Program-made: the position numbers and the translations under genes
Part shown: positions 11,396-24,523 of the stretch, piece after piece
How positions within the stretch are numbered: position 1 is the stretch's first letter
How the letters are laid out: every line of letters starts with the position of its first letter
The notes under the pieces: generated by a model
The model's database searches: none
Seen by the model: only the letters and a program-made list of their open reading frames with translations
What the model was told of the DNA's origin: nothing
NCBI GenBank assembly: GCA_905250125.1
Contig: CAJNOL010000383.1
Coordinates: 1 to 64,000 of the forward strand
Source: Rotaria sordida
Taxonomy: Eukaryota; Rotifera; Eurotatoria; Philodinida; Philodinidae
Direction of reading: 5' to 3'
Length of the DNA: 64,000 bases

Positions 11396-13366
11396 CCTGA
11401 CATGCTGCTAAATGAACAAAATCTTTCAATAACGACAGAAGAATCATTTTGGCAAACACTAAATATCGAATTTCGGAGGCAAGCTTTACATTTTGTTTCG
11501 ATGATTAGATCAAGTCAGGTCATCGTTCATAATTGTAGTCTTCGTATTATAATTTCCGTTCTCAGTAGAGTACCTAAAAGCTTGATTTCGAGTCAGATTA
11601 ACATTTCATATTATCGAAGTCTTCAGGAAAACTGTTCCTGAATAATAACTAGCGAGATGGATGTTTCGAAATTAAGGAAGAAGTTCATCACATCATATAG
11701 AAATGATGAAAAGCTTTAATTTGCTAAATAGCTAATTTTTTTATGACACGGAAGTTGATGGAGTAGAGAACTTCTCTTTTTTCATTTTCTTGCGTGACCC
11801 TAAATCATTTGACTTCAGAGCTCAGATAAAGACATGAAATTAAGTTTTAGTTGAGTACTGATACTAAAATTTTTTCATTATCGATAGCTTATTTTCGAAA
11901 CAAAACATTTTCACAACAAGCGAAATTCAAAGAAGAAATTTGCTCTCGTGATCCTCTATTTTTTCATGTTCTTTTTTACAGCAATGGCAATACATCTCTT
12001 ATCTGCAATAATAACTTACTATATGATCATCATTATCTTAGACATTTATAAGCCAAAAATAATTAGTTCATGAAAGAAACTTAATTCACAATAGATTCAA
12101 ATCACTTGTCACAGATGTAACATGTAATTCATTTACATTGATAGCTAACTCAACTGCACACAATCGAGATGCTTTTATTCTTCATGTATCATCTTTTCAC
12201 TGTCTTTACTCACGAATGCATAAATTAACAAATCTCTCACATTGTCTACGTCTCCAATTCATTATCTGCTATGATTACCTTCTCGTGATTTTATTCGTTT
12301 GATGGATTGGTTCAACTAAAAATCTTTTGAAAACTGCTTTTTGTTTATTAGAACTCAGTATTGAATATCATGGACATACACAAGACTGTTCAATGAGTCT
12401 TACATCTGGTGCTAAAAAGTCAAACTTTGAGAAACTAATAATTTCCACGAAAAAAGACAATTGAAATTTTTTAAAAACCGAGGGACAGTAGACTGTGTAA
12501 TTTGCAGCAATGTTATATTTGAAAATCTATACATAACTTATAATTTATCATATAATTCGAGTTTCGAACATAATTGAAAAAATTAGGATATCTATGTGTA
12601 AGTTCACAATCAAAATCAACAAATCCATTCTATGTATTTTTTAATAGCCTAATTTTCGCACATTAGCACGTTAGCTTAATAAGTACAATGTACATAATCT
12701 CTGAATTTGTACTTAGATGAAAGAAGCATTGTAATTCGTTATATAAATAAATCTGCAATGTAGTATTATTAGTTTTTACATAATTTATCACATAATAAAA
12801 GTAACTAGAAGTTTCAAACGATCCAAATTTCTTTCACGCATATTCTTAAACATCAAAAACTAGAAAATTCATGTAAATATGAATAATTGAGAGAATGACA
12901 TTATATTGTTTTGAGCATTTTTAGTAATTGTTAGTGAAAAAATAAATTTAATTATATAAATTCAGCATTATGTCTTATCTAGAAGATATTGACTTAGATA
13001 AGTATTTTAACCTATTATTTAATCGTCTCCGGTCGGATGTTGCCATTTGACAACATTGAGCCAATATCTTGCAAAGAGTCGACTTGCAGTGATGATATAT
13101 AATGTTTTGACAATTTGATAATTGCTACAACACATTTCAACACATATTCATGATTCATACGAGAAAAAAAAACTTTTCACTAAGAAGATGTCTGGGTCTA
13201 CTCGCCACGCCCCAAAAGAGCATCCGAATCATAAAAATTATTTTTCTATACGTCTGAACACTCGGTGTCAGAGACAACTAGTAGTTAATTTTGGTTGATA
13301 GACCTGTTGTATATTGCATCACTGAGATGTATGATTCAGGTTATCCAAATAATAAAAAAAATTGGG
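11396..13366. other. Intergenic, no gene seen
   Basis: AT-rich DNA with only short low-complexity frames. A 20-base quasi-palindrome ATGTTGCCATTTGACAACAT lies at 13037-13056. It resembles the two ends of the foldback element just downstream and may be a solo end or a separate insertion. Confidence 0.45.
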
Positions 13367-13821
13367 ATGTTGCCATTTGGTAACATTCGGTTGAAAAAGG
13401 TCAAAAATTTGAAAAATTCAGTTTTTTTTTTCGTTTATCAAAGTGCAACTTTTTGTCGTTTCTATTTTTCATCTATATCTCAATAATAAATCATAGTTTG
13501 TCTATCTGTCCATCTATTTCAGGTCAAAGATCAAATATTTCTAGAATATTCTACAACTTACCGGAATGGTGCAATATTCATCGAATCTTTCTAGAAAGTT
13601 TCGGAGCACTCTGAAATAGTCTAGTTCGAAATATTTCGAAATACTCTGAAACTTTCTGGAAAGGTTAGGCGAACATTATATCATTCCGGCAAGTTGTAGA
13701 ACATTCTAGAAATATTTGACCTTTTACTTGTAATAGACGGACAAATAGACAAACTATGATTTATTATTGAGATATAGATGAAAAAAGAAACACGACTAAA
13801 AATGTTGCCAAATGACAACAT
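13367..13821. repeat. Foldback element bounded by quasi-palindromic ends
   Basis: The element begins ATGTTGCCATTTGGTAACAT (13367-13386) and ends ATGTTGCCAAATGACAACAT (13802-13821). These are near reverse complements of each other and each is nearly palindromic. Inside, the arms at about 13435-13590 and 13677-13795 match closely: CATCTATATCTCAATAATAAATC with its complement, and ATTCTACAACTTACCGGAATG with CATTCCGGCAAGTTGTAGAA. The centre is about 90 bases with further imperfect palindromes. This is a likely non-autonomous DNA transposon. The superfamily is not determined. Confidence 0.7.
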
Positions 13822-14410
13822 AACATCATCAGGTACAGAATCATTTTTTTGTTCCGAAAAATACACTTTTGCTGTCCCTATGGTAGAGCAACAAAAAAAA
13901 ATGCAGAAAAAGATTCTTTTTGCTACCTGTCTTCTGGCAGCAGACCGAAAAGGTTTAATATAAATTATAATTTGAAACGGCAAGGAAATTGATGATTAGA
14001 TGTTTTCTTTGTCGTTCATCATCATTTTGTTTTTGCGAGCAGAATCGGTGTTTTGTGACCGTATAAAGGGCATCTCAACCGTATCAATTCGATTTGGGTA
14101 TACACGAATAGTATCTATAATAAAAGCACGATAACGGATAGTTGTTTTTCTCATAATCTTATTCTTATGACCCAATAATAATTATTTAAAAAAAGATAAA
14201 ACGAGCATCTTACCTGAAGCTATTCATATGTATAATTACACATTAAGATAAATATTTACTAAATTTTTTCTTATAGTCTAACATCCTGTAATTTTTTTTT
14301 TAATATTTAATTTAGTTTTCCTGCATGTCAACATGCAAGGCTTTTTATTTGATAAAAAGGAACAATATTAATAAAAAAAAGAAAAGAAATAAGATTTCAA
14401 ATATATATAT
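13822..14410. other. Intergenic, no gene seen
   Basis: Spacer between the foldback element and the 3' end of the receptor gene. It is AT-rich and no feature was recognised. Confidence 0.5.
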
Positions 14411-16421
14411 TTAAACAGTAGTCAATTTAAGTAAATATTGAGTTGTTTCATCTGATTGTTGTTCAGTATCTATCATACAAATATCATTTTTATTTTGACC
14501 TGGTATTATTAATGAATCTAAGGATGGATCATGTTTAATTTTAATTTTTTTATTTATTTCAATATTTGATGGTGTTGGTGTTAATATAATACGAAGTGGT
14601 AATGCTATACTAGATTTTTTACGATTATTATTTTGTTCATCATTTAATTGTTGTTGTAATTTTTTTGGAAATAATTTTTTAATATGAAGAATTTCAATAA
14701 GTTCATTACGAAATTGTGCACCACAAATCATAAGTATAAGAATATTTGATGTTGATGTAAATAATTCAAGTATACTACCAAGAAACATAGGTAAAATATT
14801 TGTACTTGATTCTCCATAACAATTATCTGTTTTCATACGAAAAAGTAAATGATGACATGTAAAAAAATTAATAACATAAGATTGTAATGCACTCATTAAA
14901 CTTAATAAAATTTCAACAAATATAAGTGATAATGAACGAAGTTCAGCACGTGAATGACTATGTTTACGTATTAATGGTTGATTTGATATATAATAAAGAC
15001 ACATAAATGATGATATAATACATATTGATGATGGTATAAATGTACCAATTATAAAACCAATTGTATAACGATTTTTTAATGATAAACGACGATCATATAA
15101 AAAATGATAAAAATTTTGAAAAGTTTTAGCTGATAAAGGAAATGAACAATTAGCGTATGTATCAATAAAATGTGATTTTTGAGCACAAAATTGATGTTCG
15201 AGGAAATAATCTTTACTAGGACGTGATTGTAATAATGGTTGTGTTATATTATCTATAGCTAAAAGAAGATATTTCGGTAAAATCTCGTCTGAATCACATT
15301 CAGAACGATTAGCATATTCGTCTGGCCAATCAATTGACATGTAAGATTGAAGATAAACATATGCAACAGTTCGCTGACGTATACGATGCCAATCTTTATC
15401 CGAATGGCATATCGAATCCGTACTATTATTCAACGATTCATTTCCTATAGAATATGTTAAATAACGTTGATGAGAAACATTATTAAAAGGAAATATTGGT
15501 ACTGTTGAATTGAGTACTAAAAAATATATATCACAAGTTTCAATAATTATTATATTCCGTCTTACAGATTGTTTATCAAGTTCCTTAGATAAAAAAAAAA
15601 AAAAAGAAGAAATAAGCAAAGCTTTCAGATGTCTATCATAATCTGTGATGCGAGAAGATAACAAAATTATACCACAGATTAAGACAGGAATATGTAAAGA
15701 ATTTCTTTTTTTATCATGTCTTAAAAATAGATTAGTAATTTTCTATATTTTTCTTCAATTTCTTATTTTTTTTTTTTTTTTGTTTATTTAATTATTTTTT
15801 TTCCATATTACCTGTATTATTATTAATAGATGTTATTGAACATTGTTCATTAATCACATTTTTTGTATCATTTATTAAATAATTAATTCGTAAATTTTGA
15901 TTTTGATTTAAATTTAATTCTTTTATACAAAAATTATCATAAAGTTGCATATAAGAAACAGTAATTCCATATATAAATGCAATTAATGTTAACATAAATG
16001 CACACATACGACTTTCACGATAAGATATTGAAGAAAATGTTCGTACACGTTGTATAGACATAAACATAAATATAAGCATTGATATTTGTGTATATGTTGT
16101 ATTGTAAGTAAGTACTGATAAACCACCATGATCAATTAAATCACCATAATGTATAATATCAATAAATTTTGATAAAAAAATATTAAACCAACAAGATTTT
16201 GACGCATCAAATATTAACATTTTAGCAACATGTGATATAAATAAAAGTATACAATCATTAAAAAATAATGCTATAAAATATACACTTATTGAACGTGTAC
16301 GAAAACGTTGACGAAGAAAAACTAATATACATATAATATTACTAAAAAATCCAATTATAAATATTGGTGCAAGAACATTACATAATATACATGGATCAAT
16401 ACTTTCTCTGGTTACAATCAT
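14411..16421 (-). CDS. Divergent seven-transmembrane (rhodopsin-like) receptor
   Basis: Exon 1 at 16421-15812 encodes TM1 (about residues 13-36, with the GFFSN of TM1), TM2 (46-67), TM3 (102-125) and TM4 (138-160), ending at a clean donor (ACAG|GTAATA). Exon 2 carries TM5-TM7 and a hydrophilic tail and ends at 14411. The best phase-compatible acceptor is ATCACAG at 15643, making exon 2 15642-14411 and a protein of about 613 residues; this junction is tentative because a second pyrimidine-rich acceptor-like site follows. Between TM4 and TM5 lies a very long second extracellular loop with about seven N-glycosylation sequons (for example NSTVP, NVSHQ, NCSFP). The DRY motif after TM3 is replaced by QRV, and NPxxY in TM7 is not recognisable. 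The overall pattern recalls invertebrate peptide (FMRFamide-like) receptors, but the ligand is unknown. Confidence 0.7.
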
Positions 16422-19400
16422 TGTAGTCTATTGATCTAAAAACAAAATTCTGTATTTATTTCTTATTAATTAGATAGACTGTTTTTTGTTTGATCTCTCA
16501 TGGGATATAAAAAAGCTTTTCATCGTATATTAAGAAGTAAAACGATTAAGATAACTAGTACTAGGACAGCGTATATGAATTTTTTTTCCCTCTTTTTCTT
16601 TCTCTCGTTGCGCATATTAGTGTTGAATAAATGATAAATGTGCAAGATATATATAAATGCTGACTGATTGAAAGTAATGAAAAACTAATTTGATGTATAT
16701 AAAGCGACAAAACCAAATACTTTTTATACGATACTTTTTAGCATATATTATCAAGTATCAAATAGAAAATCTAGAAGAAATATGAGAATGTTTAAAAATT
16801 ATCTATACTAAGTAATCTATAGAGACTATCTAGCAAATAAAAATAAAAAATAGAATTGATATGCATAACTAAACATGAGAGTTCGTAGACTCAAATATTA
16901 ACAAATGAATAAGTCAAATCAATAGTTTAAACTTACTTTGGCGAAGTTAATGTAAAATAGTCATGTCGGAAATATAAGATAGGAAAAAACATCTTTTTCT
17001 TTCTTTTTCTTGCCTATAGTTTATAAGCAGAAGTAGTGTCAGAATAGCAGACCAGCATAGCGATATGATTGGTATTTCCGGGGTGTAGATTGCTTTTCTC
17101 TGATTCATAAACATGATAATTGCTTCAAGCAAGTTGCGATAATGTGTCAACTTTGAAAGCAAAATAAATAGAAAGCAAGCACGAATCAATGTCAACCATC
17201 TCAGTCTCTTGTATAATCTATATAAAAGAAAACAACTGCCATGTTGACTCGTGTAGATCTCTCAGATAGATATATAGATGTAAGAATGTAACTGAAATGA
17301 AACCTTCTGACGCATCTGTATTCATTAAATGAAAGATGTTTTCTATTTTAATATAGTTATTTTTTATATTAAGTAATCATCTATATTGGTATGTCAGTAA
17401 TTTCCTTACAATAATATGATATTATAACTTTATAAAAGATAAAATAACTAAAATTATTCATGATCTTTTATTTTAGTAATATAAACAAAAAACAATAATA
17501 ATACTAAGTTGAATCAACTGTTGTTGTTATTCAAATTATTGTATCCAACATGTTTGTGACAACATATGAAGAAAAAAAATGATTGATGAATACGGGTTGC
17601 ATGCTATATCCTCACCTATATTATCTGTTTATTTCCGAATATTATTAGATATATATATACATATATAAACTCAAATATGGCGTATTAGATAAAAACTATT
17701 GTAAAATGTTAGAAAAAATTCTCATAACAAAACTAAACACACATACTAGAATGAGAATTAGCTTACGTGAAGCATAAAATTAATGAGAATTTATTATGAA
17801 TTCTATTCATGTTTATTATATAGAAGATTATTTAATTTTTTAGTAATACGATGTGACTGATGAAATGTTTGGGTTTTTTTTTTGTTTTATAGAAATAATA
17901 TGGTAGACTATATTTTTGTCTTAGTCTTTATATAGTTCTTATGTTGTTCTTTTCTTTTATCTAACTAACAATTTCATGATGAGTACAAGAAGAGGAATCT
18001 CAAATGATGATGATGATGATAGTTATTTTCGTTCTGTTTCTATTCTTTTACAATTCAATAAATGGTATTGAGATGATTGAATTATCTACAAAACAACAAT
18101 TTTCCATAACATTACAACAAAATCTATGTACTAGAAAAATACTTATATTATAAAACAAACAAAAAAAAAAAAAAAAAAAATAAGAAAAGAAAAGCAAATA
18201 TTTTTCTTTTCATTTTTGTTCTAAACTAGAGAATTATATAGCTAACCATAATGCTTATTTAATAACGTAGAAGAAAGAAAAAAAAAAATCAGACGTTTGG
18301 ATATAAATAAGAGAATAGTTTATAAGTTACTTTTATAAACAAACAGTCAAAAAGATTTGCTGATCATTTGTTTGTTTTTTTTTCTGTGAAGTCAAAATCT
18401 AATTGAAGTGGTCATCTGCGAAGTTAGATGTCAGAAAATAATTTTTGGTTTATATTTGATTATGATGACGTGCACTTTGCTTTATTAAATTTATTTTGAA
18501 CATACTCGGTAAATATTTCAACATAGATTAGTATTTGCCTTGACAATTTGGTGTGCATATAATCGAAGATTGATAGTAATAAAATTAAAAATTGAAAAAG
18601 ACAAAATCAATTATAGCTCATGATTATTCTTAATAATAGACCATGAAATATGATCCTTTGTTTTTCCTTGAGAAAGAATGATTTGCGTCTCTCTCTAGCT
18701 TATGGATTAAATCTGTAGAGTTTTGTTGTTTTTTTTGCTGAAAAAAACCATTCGAAGACTGTACTCGATTATTCTCGCTAAAATAAACAGTATCTTTGAT
18801 ATCTTTGTATGTTTGTCTTTTGATCTTAGATTTATTTCACAGATATATATTCTGAATGTTTTTGTACTGTCAAATGAGAATTTCTTACGAAAAATACAAA
18901 AAAATATATTCTATATTGTCATATAGTAGGGAAATCAAAACTTTGTTATTTTTGTTTTTTACTCAATCTATTTTCGTTAATAATATAAATCCTTGATTCG
19001 CTTCTATAGATTTTTTTTCTACGCATTTAGTGAAGTAATTTATACAGCAGACTTGTCATAGCGCAATGTAAATTGAGAAAATCTAATTTACTTATATAAG
19101 ATTGCTATTCTTGAAAGAAGCTATAAACAAAAAATGTTCGTTCCACTGATATATGAGTTTTATAAAGATATATTTATACTTATTTCAAAAGATTCTAATT
19201 GAATAGAACAAAAACTTTCATAATTACTTAAGTAGCCAAAGATGTATATGCACCATTAAAAAACATAAAATTTTAACAATAGTAATAGATAACTAATCAA
19301 ATATACAAGGGATATTATTTTTTTTTTTGGCCAATAGAATACACGTATCTAGTGGAAAGTATAATAGAAAAAAAAAGAAAGTTATAATAAATAAACGAAA

Positions 19401-22400
19401 ACATAGTTTAATGGTATGTTGAACACGGAAAGGTGTTTAATTATCACGTCATGAACGGTCTATGAGTTTTTAAAAATGACGTCACATAAAGAAATAAACT
19501 CAATGACATTGTTCTAATGATGATAATATCTTGTAGTAGATCAAACATAAAACTAGAAATCCTATAATTAAGAAGTAGCATTGACAATATAATGAACAAC
19601 ATGTTACATTAGAAAAAAAGATTTAATTATTTGAGTACAGTTTCAGTCGAGCAGAATGGAATATAATGAAGATCATTGTGACAAAAAGAAAGTAGTTTAC
19701 CTTGCGACCGATTGAGTTCATCAAAATATATTGTTATGTTAAGAACGAAGAATACACTTATGTCTATTCTAAGTAATTAATATCTTATGAACTACTTATC
19801 AATAATTGTAACCATCCGACAAAAAACAAAAAAAAAAAAAGAAAGAAACACAAGTTTATAAAAAAGAGGAAGACGATCATAAAAGATGAAATGGAAGAGA
19901 AGAAATGGGGCTATTAGTAAGATGATGACATAAAGTATTTTCTCATTGTATTGACATATATTTTTTTTATTTCTTGTTTCATTGAAAAAAAAAAAAATTT
20001 TTTACCATTCTAGTACAAGCAGTAAGAATAAGAATTTTTTTTTTTTTGTTCAAAAGAAATCAATAGGATATAAAATTAAATAAAAATAAATATAATTGTG
20101 CTATTCATAATAATCTTAAAATATAAGTTGAACTCTTATCTTATGGTACTTAATTTATTTCTATTGTTATATTATGCCTATAGGCAATTTATTACTGATG
20201 TTTGATTCCACATGTTTCCTCGTTAATTATTTTTTTCCACTGTATTCATTATTTCGAAAGAAGATTTAGAAAAATATATACAATACTAAATTATGGTAAT
20301 TAACTTTTCTACTACTTGTATTTCTTTATATCTATAATAGAATACATAATGTATTCTTAAGGTTAATAATTTCACAAAAAATTATTAAGTATATTTCTAT
20401 TTGTAGAAAAACAAAAAAGTTGCTATTAATAAACAAGTTGCTGAGTTTGTTATAATTAAATTTGATCATGACGTTTTATATTTGAGTTTTATATAATTAA
20501 GAAAGAATCGAATGACATATAAGACAAGATTATGCAGATGACAAATCCAGACAATTTCTCAATGAATCATAAGTTTTCTCATCGTTATTCGATCTTACAT
20601 GGATCATTTTTCTAAATCGTATAATTTGTTATTATCTTTAATATTCCTGACCAACAGTATTTATATAGAGTTTGATTATGATTAATCATTCTAATTGTAT
20701 GTGTTTTTTTCTTTTTATCTATAACTATTATAAACACGTAATTTAGCTTCATTCTTATATAGAGTATTTTCAATCCGTCATTGATCTATAATATTTTGTA
20801 TATAATAAAAAGATTGACGGCAAAAAATAAATGCCAATGATACATACAATGGAATGTCACAAAATAATGGATCTAGTACAAAAAATAAACAAACTATACT
20901 ACAGAAAAGCAACAATCGTTAATGTTTCTTCTCAAGTTTTTTTCAAAGGTCAACATCTTATTTGGTCATATGTAACGCACTAATATATCTTGTTTTTTCA
21001 TGGCATTCTATGACATCTTATTTGATTGTTTTATTCTCATACTAATAAAAAAAAAAAAAGTTCTGTTAAAATAAACCATACAGTTCATGTAATTTATTTT
21101 TCAGACAAAACACAAAGTTTGTTATAGTTTTAATAGAATAAATAATTCAATATATGATTCATAAGCACAGTGAGTTAATTAGCAATGTTTTCTTCAACAG
21201 TCCAAAGCATTTCCGATCGTGTTCGAGTTAAAATTTTCCTACTCCTGTTTCATAATATTTTTCAAATTATGTCATGTTGACATTTTATATATTCCAACTT
21301 GTTGTTTCACTATCCACCAAAGTAAATAGTTGAGTTGAATAACACTTAAACTCTCAACCAAACATTCATCAAGTCCTATAACTTTAATCAAATATTCTTT
21401 TATAAAAGTAATAAAATTTCTTTCTCTATACGATCTGATGTATTGTCTTAGTAAGAAATAATTTCCTGTCATTTATCATCAAGATATCCAACATGAAATA
21501 CCATGTTGAGAACAAATGGTTCTATCATAGTATCTACTAATAATTGTTGATTTATATTTGATACAATATAATGGAATTTTTGTTCTCATAATTTATTACA
21601 CCGAAGATAATATGTAAATTTATTATGTTGACTTGGATCAGAATAAAACCATACTTCGTTGATAGTAGTTACTACGTAGATCTTTTTAATCATCTATTAC
21701 ATAGTCAATGATACATACGCCAAGTTCTAGATCATCTTTTTTCAATTACGGCTGGATATAATCGATGTGTTAGTCTTTTTTTTTTTTTTTTGTTTAAGGA
21801 CATTTTATATGAATAAAATAAGAAGAATTTTACTAATATTAACGTAAAATTTTAGAGTCATGAAAAAAAGAAATTGGACAATTTTCTTTATTTATGTACA
21901 ACAATGTAAAATAACGAATAATTGCAATTATTAATACATGATATTTAAGATAAATATTTGGTTTTGATTATTTGATAGATATAATTTGTATTGTGTTTCA
22001 ATGTTATTAACAATAGGGCAGCTGCTCATTTTCAGTACATTTAGACTGATTTTATATATAATTTTTTATCATAAAATATTTGATAATTTCTTCTTCAATA
22101 TTATTAGATATTTTTTTTCGAGGTGTGCGTTTTCTACATAAAAGAAAAGGATCATTATGACAAAATCTACAGTATTAGAATAAGCTTCTCAGTGCAACCT
22201 CTTTGGGGCTTAAATACGGAACTCACATGTGTTCTTTAGTCGTATTATATTAATACAAAATACGCTAAAGGAAAAGTGTCTTAGTAGCTATAATTGTTTT
22301 TGAAGGATAATTTAGTGTCAGGAAAACGATCTGTCACATGTTTTTTTGCATTCCAAAAAGAACTTTTTTCTCTTGTTGTTTACTGGCGTTCTATTTTTTG

Positions 22401-23335
22401 TTTGCGCCTCTTATACTTAGTCATTATATCTACAGTAGATTTTAACACACTATTATATATCTCGATAAGCTCATAAACAATGAGATCGATTATTTTCCAA
22501 ACTTATAATTTGATCAGTTTACGCTTTTTATGTTGAACATATGATGAATGTAGCGAATCAATGCATGATTATCTATCATCTTTGCCATCTTGAGTATAAA
22601 TTTTTATCTGCATAAAAATCAAAAATTGCCTTATTTAGAACGCTGAGAAATGTATTTCAGGCATTTAAATTTCAAAGAGGGCTTCAGAATGTTCTAGAGT
22701 TTTTTAGACCAATATAAGCGTTGTTATTAATGCTAGAGAAGTTTGGAAAAGGAATTTGATGCCTGCTGTTCTCAGTTGTTAGAAAAACGCTCCCAATGAT
22801 CGTTTGTCTTTAGCTCTACTTCATTTGCTATGAAAGGGGGTAGAGAGTCGAAAAACCTCGACTTAAAACTTCCATTCACTATATTTTTCTTCGAAAAATA
22901 TAATGTGAGTTTCATAAAATTAACTAATACAATTATCATCAGATCAGTGTAAATTAATAACTATCTGTTTGGGTTTCCTTTATTTATTCAAAAAAAAAAA
23001 AAAATTATAAATCACAACGTTTTTGACACTCAGCAATTGCAATGAAAGGATTTTGAACAAGGTGTAAAGCGAATATCTTGAGTGATTGTAATATTTAATT
23101 CACCAAGTGTTGCTAGTAATGAAACAAAAAAAAAGGCTATTAAATGCTGCAACAAATATTGCTGGAAGATAATTAAGATTTTGCTCAAAATGAATTGTAT
23201 TTTTTGGAAAAACACAGCTACTTAGTTTCTAGATGGACCTAAATATCCAATTTTCATTGACATACCATAATTGGTTATAGCAGGAAAATTAACTAACTAA
23301 TTACAAAAAATAAATAGAATTTCAATAAATGAAAT
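16422..23335. other. Seven-kilobase gene desert
   Basis: Extremely AT-rich DNA upstream of the receptor gene, with many A/T homopolymers (for example an A run near 18163-18180 and T runs near 20037 and 21779). The open frames here are short and low in complexity. No RNA gene, transposon end or conserved coding block was recognised. It may hold receptor regulatory sequence or 5' untranslated exons that cannot be seen by eye. Confidence 0.5.
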
Positions 23336-23339
23336 GGCA

Positions 23340-23505
23340 TAATTTGAATACTTACAGTTGCAGCTAGAGTTCAATCACCAGTTCCTCGTGAAATTTTTGT
23401 AACTGCTTTATCAAAATCAAATATAAGATCAGATGGATTTGATTTTGATCAAACATTTAATTCACTACAAGAATTTTGTAATCGATTCAAGACAATTGGT
23501 TGCTA
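23340..23505 (+). pseudogene. Possible isolated coding remnant, unrecognised
   Basis: After an acceptor-like TACTTACAG at about 23358 one frame reads VAARVQSPVPREIFVTALSK and continues with SDGFDFDQTFNSLQEFCNRF before a stop at about 23505. Codon choice matches the real genes here and the peptide is not low-complexity. No neighbouring exon could be joined. It may be an exon fragment of a lost gene. The family was not recognised. Confidence 0.3.
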
Positions 23506-23784
23506 ATGGATTGATACTATTTGAGTTATTCCATGGTGTGACAGTTGTTGTACTACTATTATTTTTTAGTGCTACTCTTTATAAATTGAAGCATCAGAGA
23601 AAATAACTAAATAAAATAGATAAATATATTTGAATCAATGATAAAAGAACGAGTGAAAGAGCTAGTTTTGTTATATTTTAATAAGCCAAGTTATCGAAAT
23701 GGATTATTTTTATGTAGACAATATATCAATGTTGAATAAAATTACAAATTCATTTCGTTACAAAAAAATGCCACTTTTTCTATT

Positions 23785-23912
23785 CCATTTATATTGTGAA
23801 ACACGATCTGAAAGGAGTGTTGGAGTATATGGGAGAGAAATTTGGACCTCCCTCCTTCACAGACTGTGACAAATGCCTTAACAACATTCTCACTTTCCAT
23901 CAGAGACTGTGC
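23785..23912 (-). repeat. Dispersed repeat family, copy 1 (minus strand)
   Basis: Read on the minus strand this contains GGTCCAAATTTCTCTCCCAT and CTCCAACACTCCTTTCAGAT, followed by CGTGTTTCACAA. It matches blocks at 34255-34325, 55485-55555 and 57900-57960. The upstream part (GTCTCTGATGG, GTCACAGTCTGTGAAGG) resembles the unit of the minisatellite in the 55-kb copy. Confidence 0.6.
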
Positions 23913-24119
23913 AAGGTCTTGTTGATATTTGATCAAAGGCTATATGTCAATGACGTCTCGTTCTAATATAACAAGTATTTCTTTATCCTATTTCTGGAGG
24001 ATTAAGTGGAAAGATGACGAAGACAAGTGCCCAAAAAAAAGATAGAATAAAGCAATCTCCTTGTGATTAGCTAGAGCAGCTGCATCTTATTTGGCACTTT
24101 AATCCAACAAGAAATGCGC

Positions 24120-24523
24120 TAATAGCTTTTTTCTATATTAATTTTCTATGACATTAGAACATTCATGGTTTCCCTCAATGTTTACAACTACTTCAAATAT
24201 TGGTTGGAAGTTGGTCATTCAATCATTATCACTGTGGTAATATTTTATTTGTTCATTGCAATATATTCGGCAACGATTTGATTTTTATCAATTATTTCGT
24301 TATGCTCATTATGTATTTTTGGCCAATATTTATTCTTCTTGTTATTCATGCACCAAATTTTTGGAAATCGGCTGCTAAACCGATATCTTTACTTTTTGTT
24401 TTAGAAAAAAATTATTTATTCACACGACATTTATCTAAATATGGTCGAATACATTTGATTTCAGTACGAATAGGTGACACGACACATGAACTCTTGATAG
24501 TTGAGGTTTTGCGAATTAATTAA
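24120..24523 (+). pseudogene. NADPH oxidase (NOX5/ferric-reductase-like) gene relic
   Basis: The frame at 24200-24523 contains a hydrophobic stretch followed by VIHAPNFWK and, after a short gap, LLFVLEKNYLFTRHL. This closely resembles the end of the NOX transmembrane domain, where a haem-side H-x-P-N-FWK motif is followed by an (L/F)-x-LEK linker into the FAD-binding domain. Upstream in a different frame (24160-24200) lies PSMFTTTSNIGW, which could be the preceding segment. No FAD- or NADPH-binding region follows, no intact start is visible and the frame shifts, so this looks like a fragment of a broken gene. The identification rests on a short motif. Confidence 0.45.

Noticed and set aside
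16947..17195. 82-residue minus-strand hydrophobic frame as an extra receptor exon
   Set aside because: No splice site joins it in phase to the receptor, and the hydrophobic composition is expected from AT-rich DNA.
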